Shown piece after piece: positions 34,142 to 42,412 of a DNA stretch of 64,000 nt (within the stretch, counting starts at the first letter, position 1; every line of letters starts with the position of its first letter). The stretch spans positions 1,178,001 to 1,242,000 of the forward strand of contig NZ_AP025471.1 in assembly GCF_024347375.1 (NCBI RefSeq), read 5' to 3'. Both the position numbers and the translations under genes were made by a program. The notes beneath the pieces were generated by a model. The model saw only the letters and a program-made list of their open reading frames with translations, was not told the DNA's origin and did not search any database. The DNA is from Vibrio coralliirubri (lineage in GTDB: Bacteria; Pseudomonadota; Gammaproteobacteria; Enterobacterales; Vibrionaceae).

Positions 34142-35848
34142 ATGCAAGATGCAATGAATTGGTTAGCGAGAGACCCAGACCCAAGAACTCGTGAAGAACT
34201 TCAACACCTCATTGATGAGGGAATGCACGACGAACTAGAAGACCGCTTTACTCAACGATTAGAGTTCGGAACCGCAGGGTTAAGGGGCAAAGTTGGATGC
34301 GGCCCAAATCGAATGAACCGTTTAGTCATACAGGAAACAGCAACCGGACTCGGCCACTACTTAATCGAACATGTCGCTAATGCGACCATTCGCGGTGTGG
34401 TCATCGGTTATGACGGCCGTTTAGATTCAAAGCAGTTCGCGATTGATACCGCTTCCGTACTCACGGCTTTAGGCGTTAAGGTTTATCTAACCTCGAACGT
34501 CGCGGCAACCCCTATCGTTGCCTTTGGTATTGAGCACTTCAACGCCGCCGCTGCCGTTGTGGTGACGGCCAGCCACAACCCACCGGAATACAATGGTTTC
34601 AAAGTGTACTGGGAGAATGGCGCTCAAATCATTCCACCTCATGATGCGGGCATTGCCGCTGAAATCGAGACCGCGTCAACTAAGCCGCTCCCTTTAATGA
34701 GCTTAAGTGATGCTGAAACACAAGGTAAGTTGGTGTGGTTAACTGAAGGCTATTATCAAACGTACCGCGCTGCGATCAATCAGAGCCCATACGTGAGTAA
34801 AGAGATCGAATCGGCGAAAACCACCATCACCTATACCGCAATGCATGGTGTCGGCGCACAAATGGCTGAGGATCTACTTCACGATTCTGGTTTCCATAAG
34901 GTGTTCAGCGTCGCCGAGCAAAGAGAGCCCGATGGTAACTTCCCAACAGTCAACTTCCCGAATCCGGAAGAAAAAGGCGCGATGGACCTGGTGGTTAACT
35001 TAGCAAAAAGTGTCGATGCCGACATTGCTTGTGCCAACGATCCAGATGCAGACCGATTTGCGGTTGCAGTGAGAACAGATGATGGCTCATACAAAATGCT
35101 AACAGGTGACCAAGTTGGTGTACTATTCGCGCATTACTTGTTATCAAAACGTCACACCAAAAACCAATTAGTTGGTAACAGTATCGTATCTTCAACCTTA
35201 CTTGAAAAAGTGGCTCAATCTCATGGTGCGACTTATTTCCAAACGCTGACAGGTTTTAAATGGTTAGCGAATATTGGCATGCAATTGGAAGATGATCAGA
35301 ACGAGTTCTTGTTCGCCTATGAAGAAGCGTTAGGCTACACAATTGGTACTCAAGTACGAGACAAAGATGGGCTGTCTGCTATCGTCGTGTTTGCTCAATT
35401 GGTTGAGGAGTTAAAATCTCAAGGCCGAACCGTTTGGGATCTTCTCGCTCAGATTTCATTTGAACATGGTGTACACACCAACGCTCAACGAAGTATTGCC
35501 CTGGACCCAGATTCACCATCGATTGGTTCTAAACTTAGATCAGCACAGCCTAAAGCAATCAACGGTGTCGCTATCTCTGTGATTGAAGATCTGCAGTCTT
35601 CTCTGCGCTTCGTCATTGGAGGCAATACGGAAGCGATTAACCTACCTGCAAGTGACGTACTCACCTATCACCTCGAAGATGGTTCACGCATTATCGTAAG
35701 ACCTTCAGGCACTGAGCCAAAAGTGAAAGTCTATTATGAAACAGTGACAGAGTTTGAAGGGACAGAAACCTATGAAGACACTCGCCTGCGCGGTGAGAAG
35801 TACATGGAGAAACTGATTGAACAGCACCAACAAGAGTTGAATTCATAG
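34142..35848 (+). CDS. Phosphoglucomutase/phosphomannomutase, PGM2 type
   Basis: Alpha-D-phosphohexomutase, 568 aa, of the long PGM2-like branch. The phosphoserine loop VVVTASHNPPEYNGFKVYW has S144, the Mg loop is NDPDADRFAVAV, the sugar loop is FAYEEALGYTIG and the phosphate-binding loop is RPSGTEPKVKVYYE. The probable substrate is glucose-1/6-phosphate, possibly phosphopentoses. The ATG at 34142 is preferred; an in-frame GTG lies six bases upstream. It is monocistronic with a strong terminator. The near-consensus Fur box upstream suggests iron control, which is unusual for such an enzyme. Confidence 0.9.
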   Translation: MQDAMNWLARDPDPRTREELQHLIDEGMHDELEDRFTQRLEFGTAGLRGKVGCGPNRMNRLVIQETATGLGHYLIEHVANATIRGVVIGYDGRLDSKQFAIDTASVLTALGVKVYLTSNVAATPIVAFGIEHFNAAAAVVVTASHNPPEYNGFKVYWENGAQIIPPHDAGIAAEIETASTKPLPLMSLSDAETQGKLVWLTEGYYQTYRAAINQSPYVSKEIESAKTTITYTAMHGVGAQMAEDLLHDSGFHKVFSVAEQREPDGNFPTVNFPNPEEKGAMDLVVNLAKSVDADIACANDPDADRFAVAVRTDDGSYKMLTGDQVGVLFAHYLLSKRHTKNQLVGNSIVSSTLLEKVAQSHGATYFQTLTGFKWLANIGMQLEDDQNEFLFAYEEALGYTIGTQVRDKDGLSAIVVFAQLVEELKSQGRTVWDLLAQISFEHGVHTNAQRSIALDPDSPSIGSKLRSAQPKAINGVAISVIEDLQSSLRFVIGGNTEAINLPASDVLTYHLEDGSRIIVRPSGTEPKVKVYYETVTEFEGTETYEDTRLRGEKYMEKLIEQHQQELNS

Positions 35849-35885
35849 CGATTTAGCGCGTTCAACATGTAACGGTTAAATATAA

Positions 35886-35910
35886 AAATGGACGCTCGAA
35901 GCGTCCATTT
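35886..35910. terminator. Terminator between pgcA and the LysE gene
   Basis: An 11-bp perfect stem (AAATGGACGCT / AGCGTCCATTT, loop CGA) lies between convergent genes with A and T runs outside. Confidence 0.9.
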
Positions 35911-35954
35911 TTGTCTCAGCGGCTAACCACGAGAAGATGTCTGATTTGATTCGT

Positions 35955-36587
35955 CTACGAAGTAAAGAAAGAAGACAACATCCAGATAGCCAACACGATG
36001 AAGACTCCGCCCATCACTTTCTGTTGATAGGTACGAAACTTAGCATTTTCTACCAGAGACTTACCAATCGTACCCACTAAAGCCACCAGCAAAAAGTTAA
36101 ACGTTAAGCCGAGAACATTCAGCAATAAACCCAGAACCAGCATCTGCTCACCGGAAGTCGCTTCAATGTTCGTCGACACGAACTGAGGCAGAAACATCAC
36201 AAAGAAAACCAACGCTTTAGGGTTAAGCAGGTTACTGATTAGCGCTCTTTGATAGTAGGCTTTTGCTGCAAAGTTATCGCTTAACTCAGGCGCGTTACCC
36301 TGTTCTGTTCGAAGGCAATCCCACCCCATTTTCAATAAGTAGGTTCCGCCTAAGAGGTGAAGGGCTTTTAGAGCGACGGGGCTCATTGCGATCAATGCTG
36401 AAACACCCATCGCTGCCAATACTGTCAGGATGATTCCGGAAGTTGCATTACCTAAACTTGCGAACACACCGACTTTGCGGCCATAACTCATACTTGAGCT
36501 CGCGATGAGTAACATATCAGGGCCAGGTAAAAGAAGAAGTGCAACAACGGCTGTCAGGTAAACAGGTAAGATGGCTAAGTCGATCAT
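35955..36587 (-). CDS. LysE-family translocator
   Basis: Inner-membrane exporter, 210 aa, with six predicted helices. The N-terminal LLPGPDMLLIASSSMSYGRKVG and the later LISNLLNPKALVFFVMFLPQFV are the two LysE/RhtB signatures. Members export amino acids such as threonine, homoserine or leucine; the substrate here is unknown. It stands alone, with no regulator gene adjacent. Confidence 0.88.
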   Translation of the reverse strand: MIDLAILPVYLTAVVALLLLPGPDMLLIASSSMSYGRKVGVFASLGNATSGIILTVLAAMGVSALIAMSPVALKALHLLGGTYLLKMGWDCLRTEQGNAPELSDNFAAKAYYQRALISNLLNPKALVFFVMFLPQFVSTNIEATSGEQMLVLGLLLNVLGLTFNFLLVALVGTIGKSLVENAKFRTYQQKVMGGVFIVLAIWMLSSFFTS

Positions 36588-36737
36588 GGGTTTCAGTATT
36601 GATAAAAACGGAGGCGGATTTTATATCAATTACCAACACCATTCCAGATGCAATTAGTTGTAAGGTGGTAAATTGTACGAATTAAAAACTAACTTTAACC
36701 ATTCAAACCAATTTATTAACTAAACATAGAGTATTAA

Positions 36738-37340
36738 TTAACTCGCTACCCACTCAATCTCAATCAATGTCGTTTCACCGCACTTTAGACGGCCAAGGAA
36801 GATATCACCTCGATGGACCTCACCAACACCTTTAGGTGTGCCTGTCATTACAACATCACCATCGAGCAAAGTCGTGTAAGAAGATAACTCTTCGAGAATA
36901 GTTTGTGGAGAGTAAAGCATCTGCTCTACATGCCCTTTTTGAACGCGAACACAGTTAATAAATAGCTCTAGATTTAAGTCAGAGAGATCTAAGTTATCAA
37001 TGGGTACAAAACGGCTCAAGACAGCGGAACCATCAAACGCCTTGGCGCGCTCCCAAGGTAGGCCTTTCGCTTTTAAGCTACTTTGTAATTCACGTTTGGT
37101 GAGATCTAGCCCTAAACCCACAGCTGAGTAATGGCCATTTTCAACGATAAAACAGATTTCTGCTTCGTAGTGCAGCGCTTCTTGATGAAAAGAAGACAGA
37201 GATGAAGTAACACTGGTACTTGGTTTATTGAAAACCACCATTGAGTCTGGGATTGCGTTATTGAGTTCTTCGATGTGATCGACATAGTTACGCCCAACAC
37301 ACAGCACCTTAGTTGGGGTTGCTGTTCGTTTCGAATTCAT
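36738..37340 (-). CDS. Fumarylacetoacetate hydrolase-family protein
   Basis: FAH-fold enzyme, 200 aa, of the short YcgM/FAHD1 type, which act as acylpyruvases or oxaloacetate decarboxylases. The metal-binding acidic residues are in HYEAEICFIV and GLGLDLTKRELQ, and GTPKGVGEVHRGD is the typical C-terminal turn. The ATG at 37340 has AGGAA 7 bp upstream; an ATG at 37370 would add ten residues with a poor ribosome site. It appears monocistronic. Exact substrate not predictable. Confidence 0.85.
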   Translation of the reverse strand: MNSKRTATPTKVLCVGRNYVDHIEELNNAIPDSMVVFNKPSTSVTSSLSSFHQEALHYEAEICFIVENGHYSAVGLGLDLTKRELQSSLKAKGLPWERAKAFDGSAVLSRFVPIDNLDLSDLNLELFINCVRVQKGHVEQMLYSPQTILEELSSYTTLLDGDVVMTGTPKGVGEVHRGDIFLGRLKCGETTLIEIEWVAS

Positions 37341-37553
37341 CAACTGTTCCTGATCGACAACACTGCTCATAGTTTATCCCTGAACTATTTTTTGGAATGA
37401 AGAGTTTAACGCATCATAAAATGAGAGTCTTCGACAAGATGGTTACCAATATCTAAATTCTGATCTTTAGCTCAATTCGATGATTTGAAAGCGTTTATAC
37501 GAAGGTCGCGACAGTGCGAAATAACAATTCGAGACAAAAGTCCAAAACGAAAA

Positions 37554-37587
37554 AAGCCCTCTCTAACCAAAAGGCTTGAGAGGGCTT
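37554..37587 (-). terminator. Terminator after the porin gene
   Basis: A 10-bp perfect stem (AAGCCCTCTC / GAGAGGGCTT, 14-base loop) is followed on the minus strand by a T run. It lies 73 bp past the porin stop. Confidence 0.85.
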
Positions 37588-37659
37588 AGCATGGTGTCTA
37601 GGACAGTATCCTAAAAGGTAAACTTAAGGAGTAAACACTATGCTAAATCAGTCTGCGAC

Positions 37660-38700
37660 TTATAGGTAGTAACGAGCACCAAGTAGCCATTGGTCGTCAG
37701 CTTTTTCTTTGTACTCACCAGAACCTTGTAGGTCGAATTGGTAACCTGCGAAGCCTACGAACTGAGACGTGAAGTTGTATTCAGCTTGTAGAGCGGTTGT
37801 GCTGTACACAGTTTCGCTCTTCTTGTCGTCTTCTACAGCTTCGTAGTTAACGCTTAGGTTAAGGCTGTTAGAAAGAGCGTAAGACGCTAGTAATTCAATA
37901 GCAACTGACTCTTCAAGAATTCGATTGTTACCAGTGTTCATGTAGTTGTTCATTGCGTAAACACCAGCAAGGTATAGACCTTCAGCGCCGTATGAACCGT
38001 AAGTTGCACTTACTACGTGAGAATCAGCAGTTTTTGAACCAGCAACGCCTACGTAATCCACATCACCAGTGTTGTATGCGTAGTTTGCAGTGAAATCAGC
38101 AATTGCGTAGTTCAATGCAACTTGACCACGGTTACCGTATGTAGTTACGTCATCAATCTTACGACCTTGCCATGCAACAGCTGCGCTTAGAGAACCTGCG
38201 TTGCCGAAATCGATAGCGTTGCCGTAGCTAACCATCTCTTCACCACGACCAGTACCTAGGTTACCATGATCTTCGTAGATGAAGTCGTTCGCGAATGCGA
38301 TTGGCATATCTGCAACGCCAGCAACGTTGTAGTAAGGTGCCCATTGAGTACCAACTGCAGCACGACCGTAATCGTCGTGAGAAAGACCAACGTAGCCAAG
38401 ACGAGTTGTGAATGACTCTTCACCACCGTCAAGCATGTTTAGCGCCCATTCACCTTTAGCGTCAGCAGTAAAGCCGTTGCCAAGCTCGTGAGTTGCACCG
38501 AAGTTGATACGTGGAGAAACAGACTCTACACCGATGTCATCGCTGCTTTGACGGTCATCGCTGTTTACGTCACCAACTGCAACTGAAACGTGACCACCAA
38601 CAGAGAATGTTGTGCCGTCTTCGTTGTAAAGTTCTACTGCAACTGCCTGTGTACCAAATACTGCACCAGAAATTGCTAGCGCTAAAAGTTTCTTATTCAT
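37660..38700 (-). CDS. General porin
   Basis: Outer-membrane beta-barrel porin, 346 aa. MNKKLLALAISGAVFGTQAVA is a clear signal peptide, and the mature part begins VELYNEDGTTFSVGGHVSV, as in Vibrio trimeric porins. Alternating strands rich in Gly, Tyr and Asn run to the end. The last residues are GARYYL: the usual terminal phenylalanine of the beta-signal is leucine here. Upstream ATGs at 38706, 38712 and 38793 are in frame but would spoil the signal peptide. It is monocistronic behind a long AT-rich control region. It is related to OmpU/OmpN but no symbol is assigned. Confidence 0.88.
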   Translation of the reverse strand: MNKKLLALAISGAVFGTQAVAVELYNEDGTTFSVGGHVSVAVGDVNSDDRQSSDDIGVESVSPRINFGATHELGNGFTADAKGEWALNMLDGGEESFTTRLGYVGLSHDDYGRAAVGTQWAPYYNVAGVADMPIAFANDFIYEDHGNLGTGRGEEMVSYGNAIDFGNAGSLSAAVAWQGRKIDDVTTYGNRGQVALNYAIADFTANYAYNTGDVDYVGVAGSKTADSHVVSATYGSYGAEGLYLAGVYAMNNYMNTGNNRILEESVAIELLASYALSNSLNLSVNYEAVEDDKKSETVYSTTALQAEYNFTSQFVGFAGYQFDLQGSGEYKEKADDQWLLGARYYL

Positions 38701-39025
38701 TGTCATATCCATTATGTAACTGGGTGAGTTATTCACTAACAACCTCGTGCTTACGGAGAAGTTGTTACCTGCATTTAACAAGTAGCGAAACACTAATATA
38801 CGAATGACAAGAAAGTTGCATTAAAATATATAAAATAAAAAAAATTGCACCATAAAAAACAAAAAATCATTTAAAAACAAGGGAGTAACTCATAAAGCAC
38901 TGGTGGTTCTTTTCATTCTTTGAGATGAACACTTTGATTATTTTTGATTTTATAATCACTAAAAAAGCATTAAAAATCTAAACCCATGATAACTCATCAG
39001 ACCATCTAGAGGTTAACCTTTAACC

Positions 39026-39046
39026 TTGAAACATTTTGTAACATAC
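39026..39046. promoter_or_regulatory. OmpR-like binding sequence
   Basis: TTGAAACATTTTGTAACATA resembles the OmpR tandem half-site pattern (A/C-rich block then TTTTGTAACATA) found before enteric porin genes. It lies about 330 bp before the porin ATG. Assignment is by similarity to remembered consensus only. Confidence 0.35.
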
Positions 39047-39142
39047 AGAACTCAACTGAAATATTTAGCTTTGTGAAACAAATCCCAATTTGAGCTAGGA
39101 AAAATCGCTCAATAGAAAGTTCATTAGAGAAAAAACAAAAAA

Positions 39143-39173
39143 AAGGGCAACCAATCAGCGACTGGTTGCCCTT
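39143..39173 (-). terminator. Terminator after the YegD-like gene
   Basis: An 11-bp perfect stem (AAGGGCAACCA / TGGTTGCCCTT) lies 21 bp past the stop and has a long T run on the minus strand. Confidence 0.9.
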
Positions 39174-39193
39174 CATAACTCATCATTGGCCTC

Positions 39194-40546
39194 TTATTTG
39201 AAGCAAACCTCGGCCCAACGAGCTAAACCTGCAGTTACTGAACCGAAGTAATTACCACTCACAATCGGTACGTTCGGCACAGATTGTTGTACGGCTTCAC
39301 GAAGTATCGGTGAACGAGCGGAACCACCCGTCATGTAGATTACGTCTGGCTTTTTCTGGCCTTGTTGAATCGCTTCTTTAACCAACTCAACCATCTTAGA
39401 CTTTGGTGTTTCAATCGCTTCAACCATCTGTTCGACTGAGATATCTACCTCGACCAGTTCAGAGGCAACATTAATCGCAGCACGATATTGAGAGGATTCT
39501 GCCAGCGCAATCTTGGCTTCTTCCGCTCTACGCACAATACCGTAGCCCAAGGTGTCGTGATAAACCTTCATCAAACGTTCTAGCTTTTGAGGCTCTGACG
39601 CTTCTTTACGAAGTAATTTCAATGCTGCTAAGTTTTCTCTTGAATAGAAATTCTTTTGAGCTTCAACATTATTAATCGCAATTGGATTCCAGAATTGCGT
39701 CAATGGCATATCGATACCCGAAATACCTTTGCTGCCCATACCAAAAGGTGACATTAGTTGTTTGAACGCGAGATAGATATCGAGGTCATTACCCCCAACC
39801 CTTTGCCCACTGTGTGCGAGCAAACTCTGGGTACGATCTGCCTTACCAGACCAAGTTGGTCCCATTTCTAATAATGAGCAATCGGTGGTACCACCGCCAA
39901 TATCGACAACCAATACCGTTTGGTTTTCAGTTAATGTGCTTTCGTAATCAAGACCTGCGGCTACGGGCTCAAATTGAAAAGCGATATCAAGGAAACCGGC
40001 ACGCTTAGCTGCTCGAGTGAGGATATCTTCAGCTTGTCTGTTCGCCTCTTCACCACCTCGACCGTGGAAGTTAATTGGTCGGCCGATAACAGCTTGCTTG
40101 ATCTGTTCTTGAGTCGTGAGTTCGGCTTGATGCTTGATATTTGCCATCATGGCACACACTAAATCTTCGAAGAAACTCACCTGCACATCATGCAGTCCAC
40201 TCGCGCCAAGGAAAGACTTAGGAGACTTAACGTAATAAACATCGCGAGGGTCTTCTAAATATAAGTCCAACGCAGCCTGACCAAATGCCATGTCTTCTGG
40301 CACTAAGTCGATACTCTCTTCTCTGTTCAGCGCAATCGCACGTCGTAAAACTTGCTCACCAATCGCATCACTCGGCTTGATATTCAAATGACGGAATAGG
40401 TGTTCAGAAACACTCTCACGAGTAGGCGCAAACACGGTTGAGGGAATATAGTGGTTGTTACCTTCGAGCGGTAACAGGCTTGGCTCTCCATTAACCATCG
40501 CCGCGACAGAACAGTTCGCTGTTCCATAATCAAATCCAATAAACAT
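39194..40546 (-). CDS. yegD: Hsp70-like chaperone of the YegD type
   Basis: Actin-fold ATPase, 450 aa. It has the Hsp70 phosphate motif FIGFDYGTANCSVA at the N terminus, VLVVDIGGGTTDCSLLEMG in the second lobe and MTGGSARSPILREAV as the adenosine motif. It lacks a DnaK-type substrate-binding domain, as in E. coli YegD. The ATG at 40546 has GGGGGA upstream; an earlier ATG at 40558 is possible. The gene is monocistronic. Its client proteins are unknown. Confidence 0.9.
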   Translation of the reverse strand: MFIGFDYGTANCSVAAMVNGEPSLLPLEGNNHYIPSTVFAPTRESVSEHLFRHLNIKPSDAIGEQVLRRAIALNREESIDLVPEDMAFGQAALDLYLEDPRDVYYVKSPKSFLGASGLHDVQVSFFEDLVCAMMANIKHQAELTTQEQIKQAVIGRPINFHGRGGEEANRQAEDILTRAAKRAGFLDIAFQFEPVAAGLDYESTLTENQTVLVVDIGGGTTDCSLLEMGPTWSGKADRTQSLLAHSGQRVGGNDLDIYLAFKQLMSPFGMGSKGISGIDMPLTQFWNPIAINNVEAQKNFYSRENLAALKLLRKEASEPQKLERLMKVYHDTLGYGIVRRAEEAKIALAESSQYRAAINVASELVEVDISVEQMVEAIETPKSKMVELVKEAIQQGQKKPDVIYMTGGSARSPILREAVQQSVPNVPIVSGNYFGSVTAGLARWAEVCFK

Positions 40547-40705
40547 AATATCCCCCACTCAACAAAAGGGGCGAGATGCTACATGAAAAGCCTAAAAATT
40601 ACGAGGTCATTTCTAAATTTAACTGAGTAATTTATTAGCCTAACGGCTCTTCAAGACTAAACAAATATGCTACATTTCAGCCCAAATGAATCACAGGTTA
40701 GATAA

Positions 40706-41014
40706 ATGAAAACACCTTGCCGAGCGGCTTGTAAAAATAATGGCGGAATGTGTAGTGGCTGCTTTCGAACAATGGATGAGATTATAGGCTGGAAAGGCTT
40801 GTCTGAAGATGAGCGAGTCTCTGTCATGGATAATCTTAGTGGCGCGAGTTCGACTCACCAATGTCCACAGTGTAATGAGCCTGCTCAATGCGATATCAGT
40901 GCGGGCAAAGAGACGTGTTGGTGTTTTGAGCTAGAAAAACGAGATACTAGCGATATTCCAAAGGCTGGAGTTTGTATGTGTCGTAAGTGCTTATCTGCCC
41001 TGCCTGTTCAGTAG
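40706..41014 (+). CDS. DUF1289 and cysteine-rich CWC two-domain protein
   Basis: Small protein, 102 aa, with 14 cysteines. Residues 1-45 match DUF1289 (PCRAACKNNGGMCSGCFRTMDEIIGW), a presumed metal or Fe-S binding unit. Residues about 52-98 match the cysteine-rich CWC family (CPQCNEPAQCDISAGKETCWCFELEK ... CMCRKCL). Both units probably bind metal. The two families are often separate genes; here they are one chain. Function unknown. Confidence 0.82.
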   Translation: MKTPCRAACKNNGGMCSGCFRTMDEIIGWKGLSEDERVSVMDNLSGASSTHQCPQCNEPAQCDISAGKETCWCFELEKRDTSDIPKAGVCMCRKCLSALPVQ

Positions 41015-41076
41015 TTTAGATCCTATTCAGCCAGTTACTAGTTAACAAGTTACGAGCTGGTTCAACATAGACAAAA

Positions 41077-41100
41077 AAGCGAGAGGTTGTTTTCTCGCTT
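41077..41100. terminator. Terminator between convergent genes
   Basis: An 8-bp stem (AAGCGAGA / TCTCGCTT) preceded by A6 lies between the DUF1289 gene and the HopJ-family gene. Confidence 0.75.
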
Positions 41101-41147
41101 CAAAATACTGAGATTAAGTTTCGACCTGATCGCTACCTCGTTAGTGT

Positions 41148-41498
41148 CTACTTCGCTTTTGCAACCAGCGCAGGCTGAGAAAACTGGATACCATTCCAGC
41201 CATGAACCATAAAGTTACGAATATTTTGATGGTCGCTGTTATCAGGAAAACCTAACACGTCGTTACGATAAAATTGACCAAAACAAGCAAGTGTTTGCTC
41301 CGCTGATAAACCTTGCTCTAAACCAAAAGCAAAAATCTTACACGAACCATTATTCTGCCCTGCAGCGTTCACTACCTCACCATTGCGAAATTCGCTTTCA
41401 GAAAAATCATAGTGAGCTTCAATTACTTGCATTGTATCTTCAAATTGCACGGCTTCTGGGGTTTCAGCCAGAGTATTCAATAAGGTTTCCAGTTCCAT
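41148..41498 (-). CDS. HopJ type III effector family protein
   Basis: Protein of 116 aa matching the HopJ family along its length (VQFEDTMQVIEAHYDF, FRNGEVVNAAGQNNGSCKIFAFG, FMVHGWNGIQF). Despite the name, the family is widespread in free-living gammaproteobacteria with no secretion system nearby, so a housekeeping role is more likely than an effector role. GGAGAA lies 8 bp before the ATG. No secretion genes are in this window. Confidence 0.85.
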   Translation of the reverse strand: MELETLLNTLAETPEAVQFEDTMQVIEAHYDFSESEFRNGEVVNAAGQNNGSCKIFAFGLEQGLSAEQTLACFGQFYRNDVLGFPDNSDHQNIRNFMVHGWNGIQFSQPALVAKAK

Positions 41499-41693
41499 TT
41501 ACTATTTCTCCATCAAGTATATATCTGACAGCAGTGTATCTTGTTTTACGACAAGAGTAAGCCGTTGTTTACTTAAGACAGCGATTCACTTTTTTTGTTG
41601 TAGGCTGCTAATTACTTCAATGAAACTAATGACATAGTTTTATCAGGACGTTATATTATTTTATCAAACGATTAACATTGTTCAGTAACGAAT

Positions 41694-42353
41694 ATGCATA
41701 AAGATAAAAACTTAGAACTGTTCAGATACCTAAAGCCAGGTACAAAAACAGCAGGTGTATTGGAATTTGGCCCAGACGACTCAATCCAGATCAGTACACT
41801 TTATATCGGACACAAAGAAGATCAGTACCTTATCCTAGAGCTTACGCAAAAAGCGACAGAAGCACTGACGCTGAGAAAGCTCTCAAACGTTGATATTATT
41901 GTTCGTGCGATTACCGACACCGAACTTGGGCACATTGTCGCCTTCAAAACCAATGTACTGGCTCATATCACCTCACCGGCACATCTTATCTTCCTTCGCC
42001 CACCCTCAAACTTTGCAACCAAGCCTATTCGTGAACACGAAAGGTATAAGGTACGTCTCAGCTGTGAAGTCACCTTTGATACCTTGTCGCTGGATGCCAC
42101 ACTGGTCGATTTTTCAGCGTCAGGCTGCGGTATCTATCTTACCCAGCAATCAGATATCGATGTCGGCTGGAAGATAAAAGTTAATTCTGACTTAAATGAG
42201 TACTTAGATGACGATCTGGTCTACAAGGTGGTGAGTAAGAAAAGGCAAAGACAAGGCTGGCTGTTAGGTATCCAATTCCCTGAACACCTAGATATGAGTG
42301 ATGAGTTGAAAACGCTACTGTTGGAACAAGCCTTTGTCGCTGGCTCGATATAA
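41694..42353 (+). CDS. PilZ-domain cyclic-di-GMP receptor
   Basis: Protein of 219 aa. The C-terminal half is a PilZ domain with the ligand motif REHERYKVRL (RxxxR, about residues 113-121) and DFSASGCGIYL (DxSxxG, about 141-151). The N-terminal half (about 10-100) has the split-barrel layout of YcgR-type flagellar brake proteins. It should bind cyclic di-GMP and act on motility or surface behaviour. It converges on luxQ across 59 bp; no flagellar genes are nearby. Confidence 0.85.
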   Translation: MHKDKNLELFRYLKPGTKTAGVLEFGPDDSIQISTLYIGHKEDQYLILELTQKATEALTLRKLSNVDIIVRAITDTELGHIVAFKTNVLAHITSPAHLIFLRPPSNFATKPIREHERYKVRLSCEVTFDTLSLDATLVDFSASGCGIYLTQQSDIDVGWKIKVNSDLNEYLDDDLVYKVVSKKRQRQGWLLGIQFPEHLDMSDELKTLLLEQAFVAGSI

Positions 42354-42412
42354 AGGCAGCAAATTAGTTACTTCTCTTCAATAGAGCCCATTTAAGAGCA
42401 CTAAGTTAAAGC

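Larger units (their letters stand above)
38701..39193. other. Long AT-rich control region of the porin gene
   Basis: 493 bp with no gene. It contains poly-A/T-rich sequence at 38815-38880, an OmpR-like site at 39026-39046, a tandem TTAACCT pair at 39013-39026, a CRP-like sequence at 39072-39087 (TGTGA-N6-TCCCA) and the yegD terminator at 39143-39173. Confidence 0.45.

Noticed and set aside
41148..41498. Type III effector role for the HopJ-family protein
   Set aside because: The family name is misleading: members are common in bacteria without such a system, and no secretion genes are nearby.
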